Source: Atopsyche davidsoni
Lineage: Eukaryota > Arthropoda > Insecta > Trichoptera > Hydrobiosidae
Direction: 5' to 3'
DNA length: 64,000 nt
NCBI GenBank assembly: GCA_022113835.1
Contig: JAILWY010000021.1
Span: 9,982,001 to 10,046,000, forward strand
In this document: positions 12,300 to 28,800 of the stretch, in pieces
How the letters are laid out: every line of letters begins with the position of its first letter
How positions within the stretch are numbered: the first letter of the stretch is position 1
Translations under genes and position numbers: made by a program
Notes under the pieces: model-generated
Seen by the model: the letters and a program-made list of their open reading frames with translations, nothing else
Told to the model about the DNA's origin: nothing
Databases searched by the model: none

Positions 12300-12550
12300 T
12301 TTCAATTACGATTGCCACGTGTCCCGGGAGAGGGCTACAATTCTCGCCGGCCTGCCTTCTCACGCACTAATTTGCTCTTTCCCCGGCACCACCTTGCCTG
12401 GTAATCAATAGCGTCTGAAGGAGCCGGTCTGGCCCGAGGGCCCGGACTCCTCGCTGATGCAGATAGGGCACGCGCGGACACGGAGACGGCCACTCGGGCA
12501 CACCCCGACCCCCGGGGCTCCTCAACAGTACGGCCGAGGCAATAATACAA
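12300..12550. other. GC-rich island
   Basis: A CpG-rich block in AT-rich DNA. The 71-codon minus-strand frame is Arg/Ala/Ser-rich, as expected from composition, and no domain is seen. Confidence 0.5.
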
Positions 12551-12890
12551 CCTTCAGTAAACGTATTGCCTTATCGAATGACTCCTGAGACAGGAGTACA
12601 AATTTGATTTGTATTCTTTTCCAATAAGTAAATTTATTCAAATCAGAACAAGGCTTGTGTACATCAAAAGATTCAACGTATTTTTTTTTTTATTGAAATC
12701 ATCATTTTGATGTATTTATTTTGTGGTGCCATCAATTTAATAAAGCCTACTTCGGGTCAATGTGAACAAATATAAAGATTGATTCTTCCGTTTTGGTTTT
12801 ATTTCTCATGATTATTTTTATAAATGATCTTTTTTTTATTTGATTAGGCTACTAATCAAACAATTAAAAAATATATTTTTTTATATTTTA

Positions 12891-13049
12891 TCTTGTTGAA
12901 GGACAAAGCATTTGATTGGTGAAGATACATTACTATAGATGCATAACTAAACTGATCTGATGATGACCTAGTCTATTTGGTCGAAACTAGTAATGCAAAA
13001 AAATTAATAAACTCCAAGTGAAGACAAAATAAAAAAGGTACTTTTATCA

Positions 13050-13052
<3 letters not shown>
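12891..13052 (+). mobile_element. hammerhead-bearing repeat, family 2, copy a
   Basis: An end sequence beginning TCTTGTTGAAGGACAAAGCA (36 bases, 12891-12926) is followed by a hammerhead-like core and then AATAAACTCCAAGTGAAGAC with a TTATCATT tail. The 36-base end matches, in inverted orientation, the far end of the copy at 58.7 kb (31 of 36). The consensus therefore carries a hammerhead between inverted termini. A Penelope-like origin is inferred. Confidence 0.6.
12957..12996 (+). ncRNA. hammerhead-ribozyme-like motif (family 2, copy a)
   Basis: Canonical CTGATGA at 12957-12963, T, stem II GACC (12965-12968) with GGTC (12979-12982), GAAAC 12983-12987, TA, GTA 12990-12992. ATGC follows (12993-12996) and could pair with the GCAT that precedes CTGATGA in the other copy. 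Stem III would have only two pairs, as in the minimal hammerheads of Penelope-like elements. Confidence 0.65.

Positions 13053-13128
<76 letters not shown>
13053..13128. repeat. (TA)n microsatellite
   Basis: About 38 uninterrupted TA units adjoin the family 2 repeat tail on one side and a transposase fragment on the other. Readings as Tyr-Ile repeats are artefacts. Confidence 0.97.
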
Positions 13129-13133
<5 letters not shown>

Positions 13134-13206
13134 CTGCCAAGCTTTCATTATTTTTGAAATATTGTTTAATAATGAAGACACGTTGTTTTATCGTGTAACG
13201 CTCCAT
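13129..13206 (-). pseudogene. N-terminal fragment of a helix-turn-helix transposase
   Basis: The minus strand starts with ATG at 13206-13204 and reads [20 protein letters not shown], then ESLAAA, before running into the TA tract. The pattern (M-x-R-Y-T, Q-R-x-F-I-I-K, Y-x-x-N-x-E-S, A-A) is that of the N-terminal domain common in insect mariner-related transposons. The remainder is gone. The DNA from 13207 to about 13308 is probably its 5' leader. Confidence 0.65.
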
Positions 13207-13308
13207 TTTTACTAACCTTAAACTATCAGCTGTTAAATTGTTTTTATTTAAGTGTTCCCAAAACTTTACTGCAAAATTCAAATCTTGCGTTAATTTTGAG
13301 ACACCTTT

Positions 13309-17104
<3,796 letters not shown>

Positions 17105-17880
17105 GCTCGTTTGTATCAAATATGACACACCAGGCCCTGACATTGCCGGCAATATTTCAATCCACGTACTATTTGCCTACCACTCTAAAGGCGTGTCACA
17201 AAGAGAAAATACGTACTTGTTATTATCAGTTTAAAGATAAATGGTATTTATATAGCAGCACGTACTTAAGAAGTTGTTAGAAATCCTCAATGACATAATT
17301 GCTCTTTACAAGTGTGGCTTTTGAGGCAGTGTAATATTTAAAACCTAGTCTGCAGGTTTTTGTTTACAATTCACGCTCGTTTGTATCAAATATGATACAC
17401 CAGGCCCTGACATTTCCAGCAATATTTCAATCCACGTACTATTTGTCTACGACTCTAAAGAGAAAATACGTACTTGTTATTATCAGTTTAAAGATAAATG
17501 GTATTTATAAAGCAGCACTTACCTAAGAAGATGTTAGAAATCCTCAATGACATAAATGCTCTTTACAAGTGTGGCTTTTGAGGCAGTGTAATATTTAAAC
17601 CTAGTCTGCAGCTTTTTGTTTACAATTCACGCTCGTTTGTATCAAATATGACACACTTCCGGCGATTTTTCAATCCACGTACTATTGGCTTACGACTCTG
17701 AAGGCGTGTATCAAACGTCATAACGAAAAGAAACACACTTGTTATTATCAGTTTAAAAGATATTTATATAACAGCAATTACCTTAGAAGTAAAGATATTG
17801 TTAGATGCTAAATTTGCTCTATACAAATGCGGCTTAACCTAACCCAGTCTTCAGCTTTTTTGTATCAAATGGCGGGCTAT
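17105..17880. repeat. tandem array, three units of 256-270 bp
   Basis: Units begin GCTCGTTTGTATCAAATATG at 17105, 17375 and 17631 and share CAATCCACGTACTAT, TTGTTATTATCAGTTTAAA and CTCTTTACAAGTGTGGC motifs. The third is the most diverged and is followed by the start of a fourth (TTGTATCAAATGGCG near 17859). The first two differ by only a few substitutions and one roughly 14-bp deletion. Confidence 0.85.
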
Positions 17881-18689
17881 TTGAGGCGACCTTAAACGTC
17901 ACAAAAACAGAGCTTTTAAATATAAATGCCTATTTAAAGTACATTAAATAGTCGCACATTTGTCGCGTATTTAACATTTGCGATATTAGTGATTTCACTT
18001 GCTTGAGCTGTGTTATACTCCGAAAAATAATAATATTAAAAATGATTAACAGGTTATCGTTGGCAATACAAATTATTCACGGGTTTAGAGGAATTTGAGT
18101 CGTGTGTTGAATGTTATTATTAAAATCAAAATGATCGGAAGTTGAGCAGGTAAATTTGGATCAAACACTTTGCTAAATTGATTAGAATTGTATGGTATTC
18201 GTTTCAATTCAATTGAGTGCACGTCTACACTATTTACAATATCTACTGGCATCGTATTCGCATCACAGTTTAACGACAACACAGAGATATCGCAGAACTT
18301 GAATGTCGGTCAGCGCTGCTTGTCAACTGGGGCGATTACCGTCCGTCGCGAGGGTCGTTTCACAGCCGACGTCCGCCCCATAAATAAGGCAGTGCCTGCA
18401 CACCGAAATAACATATTGCAATTGATTTTACCGGAAGTGAGGCGCGGAACTAATGCGTGGTTTTATAATACCCGTGCCAATCAGCTGTGTGATTTTGATG
18501 TAACAGAATAATGAACGATTCGGTCGTTAGTTCTGAATATCTGTTCATCCCAATTTAGGTATTTTAATGTTAGAGAGATGACAATTTGAATTATGCATCA
18601 ACAGATATTTTGTACGTATGCGATGTACGCAAATGTATGTTTAATATTTTTTTTGTTGTTTAAGTTTCATAAGCTGTGTACATCGGCTG
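17881..18689. other. non-coding
   Basis: Mixed composition. A 107-codon plus frame (18188-18511) has no recognisable domain and shares its span with an antisense frame; no splice model includes it. Confidence 0.4.
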
Positions 18690-18965
18690 TTTTCCCAACT
18701 TTTTATTGACCACCGCCCCCTTGACAATAAAAAAAATTCTAACGCCCCCCTTTGCGCAAAATAACAGTTATAATTTTTTCTGTATATTATTTATTGCTGC
18801 CCAGGTAAAAAAAAATGTTGTTCGAGTTTTTTTGATCATTTTCTGTTTTTTTTTTTGTGAAAAATCTACTGTACAAATCAAAAAAAATTTAACGCAAAAA
18901 GTTCATTAATTTTCCCTTGGACTCGCCACCGCCTCCTTGGAAAGCTCCAGCGTCCACTGGGAGGC
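18690..18965. mobile_element. degraded hAT-like element
   Basis: The left side reads TTCCCAACTTTTTATTGACC then ACCGCCCCC; the right side reads CCACCGCCTCCTTGGAAAGC then TCCAGCGTCCACTGGGAGGC. The CCCAAC...CGCCCCC pattern is typical of the ends of hAT MITEs. No target duplication can be shown. Confidence 0.45.
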
Positions 18966-19042
18966 TTTTGTTATTCATGTACATCTCGCATATAGATTAG
19001 AATATACTAGGCTTCTTGGGGTTCTTGTTCGGACTAAGCGGG

Positions 19043-19125
19043 GTTAGGTTAGCCGTGTAAATCTTCCGCTTTAGTGAGGATAGGTAATGTAAGCCGTGTA
19101 CATCTTCCGCGCGGGTTAGGTTTCA
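19043..19125. repeat. short direct repeat, 41-bp period
   Basis: AGCCGTGTAAATCTTCCGC (19051) and AGCCGTGTACATCTTCCGC (19092) are near-identical, each next to a GGTTAGG or GGTAATG stretch. They lie just ahead of the first visible exon. Confidence 0.7.
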
Positions 19126-19222
19126 TTGAGTTGTAAATGGTTTTGTGCGGTCGTGCAATGTTGATATCCCCTGAATAGGTGCTCCAAGTGTAGTTGCTCA
19201 TGTCGATCCCTCGGGCCGGTAG

Positions 19223-19384
19223 GTGGACACGCCCGACAGCGTGCTGCAGAGCGGCCTGGCCGGATTCTGCCCATCGCGGGACACCAGCCTCCGCTCCATG
19301 GTGGACCCGAGGGACTATGACCGTCTGCGCTTCCTGCAGATGAACGGCGGAGCTCCCAACACCTTCGAGGAGACCATCCATAGG
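19223..19384 (+). CDS. SASH1: SASH1-like visible exon 1 (residues 1-54)
   Basis: The reading VDTPDSVLQSGLAGF...ETIHR runs between an AG at 19221-19222 and a GTGAGG donor at 19385, phase 0 on both sides, 162 bases. It joins in frame to the next exon. The acceptor is weak: the tract before it is GC-rich rather than pyrimidine-rich. GC-rich, protein-like sequence stands out from the AT-rich surroundings. There is no ATG in a suitable place, so it is internal. This is the least certain exon of the model. Confidence 0.65.
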
Positions 19385-22300
19385 GTGAGGAGTTGGATGG
19401 CTTCTTGCCGCAGCATGAGCATCCGGAGGTCGTCATCGTTCGCAATGGCTGACGTTCGCTATCTTACTATTGCTTAATATCTTAACTGATGATTCACGTT
19501 AAAAAATATACAAGTTTTCATACCAGTAAAAAATTTGAAAAATATACCAGTATTAAATTTGAAAAAAAATTTTTTTGAGTTCTTATAACATTTTCAATGA
19601 TTACTATACATTGCGGTTAAAATATACAACAAATTATTGGAATACAATGATTCGTAAAATTAAACTATTCAGTTTTTAAATAAAATATATCACCGTATAG
19701 TAAATTAAATTTACATTAAAGTGGGCGTTACTTTTTAGACTTGATTTAAAGAATAACAAAGATTTGTTTTAAATGTGTTCAAGGGTGAATCTAGTTGATA
19801 GTTAAGGTTAGTGAATTTTCAGCCACTAGAGAAGGATGAATGCTCTTGATGCCAAGCATGATTTAAGGATATGTAATATTGTTTATTTTGCTCGAACGCA
19901 CTTTACTATGACGCAGTTTTTGTATTATTTTCTTATGGGGTTTATGTTTAAAAGCACGACTATTTTAGTGGAGCTCTACTTACTGCAGTAAAATATTATT
20001 TCATCTACTACAAAGTCTTTTGTCTTCAATGTAATTGGATATCGGGCATGTTTTGCAAAAAATTGGTTATTGGTCTTCCTTCATAATATCTGCATGAATT
20101 TTGTAAAAAAATACGAATTATTAATATTAAAAAGAACGTTTATATTAAATGTATATAATAGGTAGTCTTGAAAACTTTCAATAATTTTAAAAATAGTTAG
20201 GATGTTGATGAATCAACTGGTTTTAAAGAAAAAATATGATTTACTAGTATTTTTTAATAGTTATCTTTGTTACTTTTATTTTATTTCTTATTTATGCTTT
20301 ATGTTTTTCAATTAATCAAAGTAATTTTAATATTAAGATCTTTCAAACAAACAAAAATATATTTATCAACATTTTTCTAGAGTCCTCCTTTTTTCAGAAT
20401 CATTTCAAGCTTTTTTCTAATTTATAAATAAGTAAATTATATTACAGTTTTTAGTCTACAAACATTGTCAATGGTATGAAATTACTTAAAAAAAAAAAAA
20501 AAGTTGCTTAAGCTTATATACCCTCGGATAAAAATAAGTAATTGGACACAAAATCCATTCAATACATATTTGAAAAGAAATCAAACTATTCTCGGAAACT
20601 GAATTTACTAACTCTTATGGTTATTTTTTACTAGCAATAGCATTTTTTTTTCATTAATTATATAATCTTTGTATTGGCTATGTTGTCATTATTTTAATTA
20701 AAAACTAAACGAAAATCAGTATTTTTCAAATCAAGGGTAAAACATGACAATAACACCCAAAACTTTAGGTTTAAACCAATATATAGCATATAATCAGTTT
20801 ACTTTAGCTAGGTGGTGTGCTGTTTTGTATTTATTAAAATGTGTGTGACAGTCGCTATGGACAATGACAACTCACAGCTAGAAAGCTTCTTACAGTGGTC
20901 ACAGGAGGTTGTTGACTGCAAGTTGAATTTCAATGATGAATATTTAAATAAAAAAATAATTCGATTGGAAACCGACGTGTATGTAAAAAGTGAGATAGCG
21001 TTTGTGAGATAAATCTAGAATAAAGTTAGGTACATAAATTGGCTTGGGTACCGAATGAAGCAAATGAAAACCAAAGCCATATAAATCAGGGTCACTGTAC
21101 CTCAACAGCAATAAAGCGTTCCACTGTAGCAGTAACTGATTCAAGTCAACGCATCACAAACAACATCCTCGCTAGGTGCACAGGACGTAAGACGTATCCA
21201 CCGACGTAGAATCGCTTTACGACTTGTGACTGCGGCGTCCAGGCCGGCCATTATCCGGTCCACCCGTCTCCAGCATCCGAAGTCGGGGCAGAAGCCCGCT
21301 TCAGGGGCGGCTCGTCAGTAGTCCCAGCCCCCTCGGCCGGGGCGGGACGGACAGAGACAGCCCCTGGCCCGAGCCCAGCCGCGGGGGTATTCCGCCGGAA
21401 GTGGCCCGTTTTGGATACGGCGCCACGTAGGACGGATTTATGGTATAATCACCCGATTTCCGCTCAGCTTTTTTACGACAACCACGCAATTTTCGAAGCT
21501 AAATATTTATGACTCGGAAAAATACGTTTGATATTTTGAGACGACTTTTTCGCGGTAATTGAATTTTTCTTTTATGCTTTCATTGGTTTTTTTTTTTTTT
21601 TTTTAATATTTTGTTTTCTGTCTGGCATGGGATGATTTAAGTTTATTTTGGTTTGGATTAATTGGGGCATGATATGCATGGTTCGACAAACTTTTTACTT
21701 AGCACGTTCGTTTTTTTTTTTTTTCACTCTCTTTGAATGTATAGATTATTTACATACAATTGTAATATAATTCTTTGTAAATACATCACAATAAATTTTT
21801 TTTAGTTTTCGACCTAATTGGGAATGTGTTTTGTTTCAGTTAAAAGTCCAAGAAGCAATGAAGAAAAAAGAAAAATTTCATAGAGAACACGAAGAGGTAT
21901 GCATAAATGCAATATATATATATTTTTAAAAAACAACAATATGTTTCAAAACTTTCAACAACACAGAGAAGCAATAAAACAATTTTTCATCTTCATTTTA
22001 CAACATCCACAAGTAGAAAAGTTAGAGGTTCTGTGTGACAAGGACAGTGCGCTTCCCGTCAGAGAGAGACGGAGCGCCAGATATGGCTTGCAGTGTATGA
22101 CGGTACTGCCTGCATTTAAGTGCTATCTTCTTCGTTTTCTATGAGGTTTTTATATGGCGCGCAACTGTAACGACTCTAATGGGATTTTTTGTTCCACGGA
22201 CGCCCTTGGGTTCTCTCATCTATTATGCCTCCACCCCCGCTACTGTGCCGCCCCGTGCGTAAGCATTGCACTGCGGCTTCCTTTTGCCCATAGGCTACGC

Positions 22301-25300
22301 TTTTGCATAACCTGAAATTTATTTCTTGAAAAATTTAACTGTCGTGGAAAAGAAGGTAAAATTATCGTTCAATTAAAATATGCACATATTTTTGCAATGA
22401 GATAAAATTTTATCGCAAATTTAATTTTAAAAAAATAGACAACGCGTTTCAATTAATTATCTACTAGCTTTATTTCAAATAGAAAATCTTTAAGTCAAAA
22501 TTCAATGTTGAAGGTTTGTTTCTAAAGAGAACTCTCCGAGTTTCCATAGACCCAGTTAGAGCCACGATGGCTCAAAATGTTCTTTTATCGACTGAACTTA
22601 GTTTGGAATTGAAAAAATTATCTGTTCCTGCATGTCAACTCCTAGTTGTTTCAGTAATTTTGTGGGAACTTTTTTTTCGTGCGCGTTTGCATGAAACTTT
22701 TCTCTCAGGGATGGGACAAAGTCAATAATGCGGCGGGGCGCGCAACGCGGGCAAACTTTTCATGAAATTCAACGATATTTAAATCTACTCTTTTTTTAAT
22801 ACTCTCATATCACGTTTGAATCACTTATCGGTTTTGTACTAATAGACCAGTAAAGAAATATTCTGTAAACTTCTTGTTATTTGAATATGAACACCTTGCG
22901 TCTTACTTTCAAAGTGTATGTTTTAAAAATAAATTACCTGTTGAAGTGATAGCTCAATATTGTATAATTAAACCAAAAATTGGTATTGTGTCTTTGTGAA
23001 AAAAAAATTGATGATACTAACGTTGATTATAAAATAAACCTTTACAAAAAATGTTATTGTAAACTTCTTGCTGTTGGAACAAGAACTCCCCGCGTCCAAC
23101 TTCCAAAGTCCTCTTTTCTTTAAATTCCCTTCCCGCTACCTTGTTATCAGCACTGGAGTTATTGTCGTTCGCTCGCCGAGCTCGTGGCTTCGTTTTGTTT
23201 ATTATTCCCGACTTGTGTGCGCCCCTCTCTGTACTTTGGTAATTTTGGATCAAAGGGAGGAAACGCAATGCAAAAAACTTTAAAACGTAAGAGTGTAAAA
23301 AGTTTCCTCCCGGCGACGGTGTCATTGATGACTGTCTCCTTTTTACAAGGGCCTGTTTGTACAACAAAAAAGACTAGACTAGCATTTTCACGAAATTTTG
23401 GTGGATTCTTCCTGAAAAAATTCGTATACTTTTTTAAAACTTTTATTAATGATATATATATATTAAATATACAGCTTCGTGTTCTTATGATTATTATTGA
23501 AGTGGAGCATCCCACAAGAATTGTGTGGTTTTAGAAAGATTTGTATACTTTACATATTTTGCGTGCATCGGAATATATGAGTTTGAATATATGTCACACT
23601 TATTAAAATTATTAATATATTTTAATTCAGCTTTATTTATAACATTTTGATGCTTTGAAATAATATTTAAAAAATTTTAATTATGTAAATTGTGTTATGA
23701 ATATTTTTTATTGAAAATTTGCTGTCATAATTCATAGAACGCGCCTATTGCTCGGGGGTGAAATTAAGGTTCTGTTTTATATAAAACGCTCGCATCCCCT
23801 TCAGCGGGGCCATTCCTTTTTTCAATTTCCATTCGGCCATATTTCTTGTCGTGTTCCGTCTTGGTCCCGCCCTCTCGCCGCTCTTTCGGGCGGGCTGTAT
23901 CTTTCGGTCACATATTTTACAGTTGAATATTGTATGTATTGCGCCCCGGCTTATTTATTACTTATCGAGTTTCTATTTTAAACCCGGATACCCTCCAGCC
24001 ACCTCGCGTCTGCCGAGCTGCACGCGATCCCGAGGCCGAGTCCGAACTTGGCGGCTGAGCTTCGAATTATGCAAATGTTCGCCATTTTACGGCCGTGTCA
24101 ATAAAAGGGAGAGTTTTTAATTTTTTATTAAATCTTTTTGTTATAGCAGGTATAAAGTTTATCGCGGACGTCGTGTTTTTCCAGGATAATCGCGGATCAA
24201 ATTTAATAGTTTTTTTTTAATTTTCATAGCTTAGACCTTATTTTTTTATTTGTAGGTTTAAACTTATGTGCTGTTTTAACGTTTTCGTATTCAGAAAAAA
24301 ATGTTATGTAGGTTTGAAATCGCATCACATATATATTTTTTTTCCAACTTATTTTTAAAAATAATTTACTTTAGTAATATAACGAGTATTGATTGGTGAT
24401 ATTATACGCATATTTTTTATCATTATTGTCAATGCTTGATTTTTTTATAAACAAAGTCCTTTCCTTTCCCCCCATTTTCGACTAATTTTCAGAGATCTTT
24501 ATTTCTTTTAAAGTGGTGCTAATTTATTTTTTTCTTTCAGATTTTAAGGGATATCAGACACGGCCTGCTACACCTGGGCCGAGAGGGAGGAAGAGGGCCA
24601 ATGGGAGGTGAGACATTATCTTTTACTTGCACTCCTACACACCATCACCCCATGCCATCATCAGCTCATTGCTTTCAAGGCTACTAACTTGCAATGCATG
24701 ATTATTTTTCATCACAATACTACTACGGGAAATCAAAAGCCAGACGCAGATACCCAGCTCCCAGCACTGGTGTGATTATATGTATAATCATACATACAAC
24801 ATATATGTATATTTTATACACTTAAATAAAAAAAAAACTGTATTCAAAAAATAAATTTTATTCAATCATAATGTATATATACATATAATACAATATGATT
24901 GAAATTTCAATATTGTTTCAAAAAGACATTAAGTAATAAAAATACGAATTGACTTTTATCTTGTTTTGTATCATCCTATAAAATATTTAAACCCTTTTTA
25001 CTGTGCTATTATTATTTGATATTGATCATAAAAATTGTGTGTTTTTTTTCAATAGTCGGTTTTATGCATGAGCGTTTCGTTTTGACGCGTAAAACATTTT
25101 TATTATTTTTTTCGAAAGGTGCCCAGGTTTATTGTGGAGTTCTTTGAACTTTATTCGTTTCGTACGTAAATCAAAAAAAAAATCAACCAAACGCAGAACG
25201 TTTACAAAAAAATACAATTTAAATGTCATAATTTCAAAACCTGTGCTGGTTTCTGAATTATTATTTTTTAAAATATATTTATCGTTTATTGAAAAATATT

Positions 25301-25816
25301 TTTTTAAATATTACTGTCGTATTTTATGTAAAAATCTTTATTGTAAAATCGTTTATTGTAAACTCCAACTATGATTGATGCAATCAGATATGTATATATT
25401 TAAAAAAAATCTAAATATAATATGTCCCATCATTGCTTGAACCACCTTAAAAAATTACCAAAGTTCAATTGCATCAAGTTTTACCGAAATTTTAATGTGA
25501 ATTGTCCTAAGTTTTATTTTCACCATACGAAAATATAACACTGCTATTTTTCAATATTTATGTTTTTTTAATATTAATTAAACTAATTAAACGACAGAAA
25601 CCTAGAATGAAACCTGAAAAATAGCGGCATTCTTAATACTAATACACATTCATTAGGCACATTTTTTTCACTATCATCGGGACTAGTTTTTTTGACTAAT
25701 TTTCTGAGAGTTTGTGATCAAAAATTGTGAAAAAATGTGCCTAATCATATTAGTAAGTAATATAAGCCTGTAAAGGTAATTAAAACGCACTTGATTGACG
25801 TTCAATTCACAAAATA

Positions 25817-25851
<35 letters not shown>

Positions 25852-28800
25852 CTTAATAATTAAAGATTAATAAGCTAAGCTTGTAATTTTTTTAATCACG
25901 CTTGTATTTCTCACACAGAAAATTACGAAAGTAATTTTTATAAAATACTTTGATATTTTTTCAAACGCTCTGTTTTTAATAAAAGCGAGCTGTAGGCGAG
26001 TTAATCACTATCGATCTTGCGGCGCAAAGAGATTAAAGCCCCTAAACAAAAGACAAACGCCTGAAATAAAAATATGACGTCACTCTGAATTAAAGCACTC
26101 GGGGCGTGACGCGGCCGGGAAATGAAATTCCGAACTCCGAGGCGAGCCTCCGAGCCTCCGAGCCTCCGAGCCGCTGAGCCGCTGAGCTCCAACTTGCCCG
26201 TCGGCCGTAATCCTCTTAGCGAGGCGACGCCGCAGCCCATCATATTTGGAAATTACTAGAACATTTTTTACGTTCGATGTTCCGACACCAGCGTTCCCGG
26301 ATGTTTTAATATCATTTTTCATCCGGCAGTTTCGCCGCGCCAGGGGGACTCTCTCGCGCGGCAGACCGGGTCGGTTGTTCTTATTGATTTGATTGATTCA
26401 ATACTGCTTCAGGTTGTTCCGCATTTGTATATTTATACATAATATTTGAACCGCTTTTGTTGTTTGTAAACACAAGACTGAGCGCTGCCAGATGACAGAG
26501 TTGCCCGTTTTCTCGATCGACTTGCAAACTTTTAAGCGGTCTCGGTGTAATCAGCTTATTTTTGTTTGAGAACACGGCATAATAAGATGCACAGTACTCG
26601 TCTGCATTGTTTCGCACGCCCAGGCGGGGGAGGCGAGGGTCGCGCGGCTCCCGGGGACCCGCGTGGGGCGCCGCGCGTCAGTTCGGAGGCAGTCGGCCGC
26701 TCGTAGTCGCCCCCGCGGCCCCGCTCGCAGCTTGCATTGCATTCATTCATCACCATCACCATTAACACTGGGCATGCCGCTGTCCGCAGAAGCGCCGCGC
26801 CCGATGGTAATAAACGTGTGTTTTGCAGATGACACCTACATGTATGACGAGGACGCTAGGATGATGGGGCTGGCCTCGGGCCACTGGTATGACGAGCCGC
26901 CCTACGAGAGCGATCCCGAAGACTTTCTGATGGGCGGCGGCCCCGGGCCCACGGCCACCATTCAGAACGGCCGCGTCTGTTTCACTCTGAACCTGAGAAA
27001 CGAGCCGAGAGGCGAGGGCGTGATATCGCTGAGGAGCGCCGGGGACATATCGCTGCCTCGGGACGGCGGGCGGGGCGGGCGGGGCACGCAGAGGGGGCTG
27101 ATCCTGCCCCAGGGGCCCTACCCGCCCACCATCATCCCGCTGCGCTCGGCGCGCGACAGAGAGAGCGGGGACTATGCCGGCTCCGATATTCAGTCAGTAA
27201 GCTCTCGTTTGTCTGGGCTTTCAGTGGAAACCGGCCGCTCGGAACACGCGGATTCTGGACACAGGGTCGGCCAGACGGGCTATAGGCAAATGGGAGCCTT
27301 CAGAGCCAGGCGACCTGAAGACGGGCTGTCGCCCCACAGCTCCGACTACGAGGACCAAGAGGAGAGCGAGACGGACTCGCAGCACGTGGCCACCGTGCAT
27401 AATGTGAGTACCGCATCGAAGCAGCTCGCGCATAGCACCACACACGTAAATGACTCTCGCTGAAAATCCCTTGACTAAATAAAAATACAAAAAAATAATA
27501 TTCTTTTACATTTTTTACTGTTTGATACAAGTTAAGTTATTATAAAACATAACCCATATTCAAAAAAAAATTTAGCGAGCATTTATTCCCGGTGTGTGTA
27601 TTTTTGGGAAATTTTATTTTATTTTCAATAAATTTAGCAGTCAACGCTAGGCCCGGAGCTTATTAGTCATTTTGATTTTAGTCGGCGGACGATTGCGAGG
27701 GTGTCTCGGGCTTGGTGGGGCGGGTGAGGGGATTGAGACAAGATGTACAAAGAAAAATCTCCAGACTCCGCCAAGAACAACCCGTCGATCAATCGGGGAG
27801 GAGACCGAATAACGATCAAGCCTTCCCGTGCTCGAACAGCTCTTTTGAAAGCCTCCCGAGCGGGTCCGGAAGCAGTGAGTTACAAATTTAACTTATTTAA
27901 TATATTTTTTTATTATCACAAATTCTTTTACAGGGTTGAATTGTTTATTATACAGTTAATGTTTAGGTAATTTTGTTTCAGGCACCCAAGCCCTAGTGCG
28001 GGCTGGCAGCAACCACTCCTCTATTTCAGCGGAAGACAATAGAGAACTTAGCCCGACCGGGCATGGACCGCAGATCCTTTGCAGAGCCAGAGCAATCGTT
28101 GACTACATCCCTAGTTCGTACGACAAAGACGCTTTAAAATATAAGGTAAACTTTAAAAATACTAATTTTGTACGCTACTTGATACAAAAGGGACAAAAAA
28201 CACTCTTATAATTAATTATAAATTCTCGGATTTGAGTTACCCTTGATATTTAAAAAATGCCTCAACAAACTAGCTTATGTAATAAGACTGAAAATATAAA
28301 GGGTGTTTTGTGCTTGGTAATTTCAGAAAGGTGATATAATTGATGTGATAAACATGAACGCTTCCGGTTTATGGCGAGGAATAGCTCACAACAGAGTGGG
28401 GCACTTCAAGTTCATCAACGTGGAAGTCCTGTCAGACAGGCTCATACGGAACAGCGCGAGTGCCAAGTGGTTACATAAAAATGCAGCCATGTACGGCTTC
28501 CACAAGTCCAGGCCGCTTACCGTCGAAGAGTTGCTGCACAGGATCAATCTCCAGGAGTACGCGTCTGTGTTCGTCATGAACGGATACGAGGACTTGGAGC
28601 TATTTAAAGAAATCGAACCGTCAGATCTAGATTACTTGGGAATCATGGTCGCCGATCACAGAGCCAAGATTCTTACAGCGGTGCAACTCTTGCACGATCT
28701 GGATTGTAAGTAATATTCGGATAAATATTTTCTCTATTTTTATTTATTTGTTGTATTGAATAACGTCCGGTATACTAGTAATAAATAAACATTTACAAAA

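Larger units (their letters stand above)
24608..26828 (+). other. intron after visible exon 3 (2.22 kb)
   Basis: Contains an inverted repeat (25651-25745), a dispersed-repeat piece (25751-25815), a (TA)n tract (about 25819-25849), a GC island with a minisatellite (26090-26350) and the CpG-rich block before exon 4. Confidence 0.6.

Noticed and set aside
19040..19125. TTAGG motifs as telomere-like repeat
   Set aside because: Only isolated GGTTAGG units occur, without a tandem (TTAGG)n run.
20812..21012. 66-codon frame containing QLESFLQWSQEVVDC inside the intron after visible exon 1
   Set aside because: It looks slightly protein-like, but it does not join the gene model by phase with good splice sites and no family is recognised.
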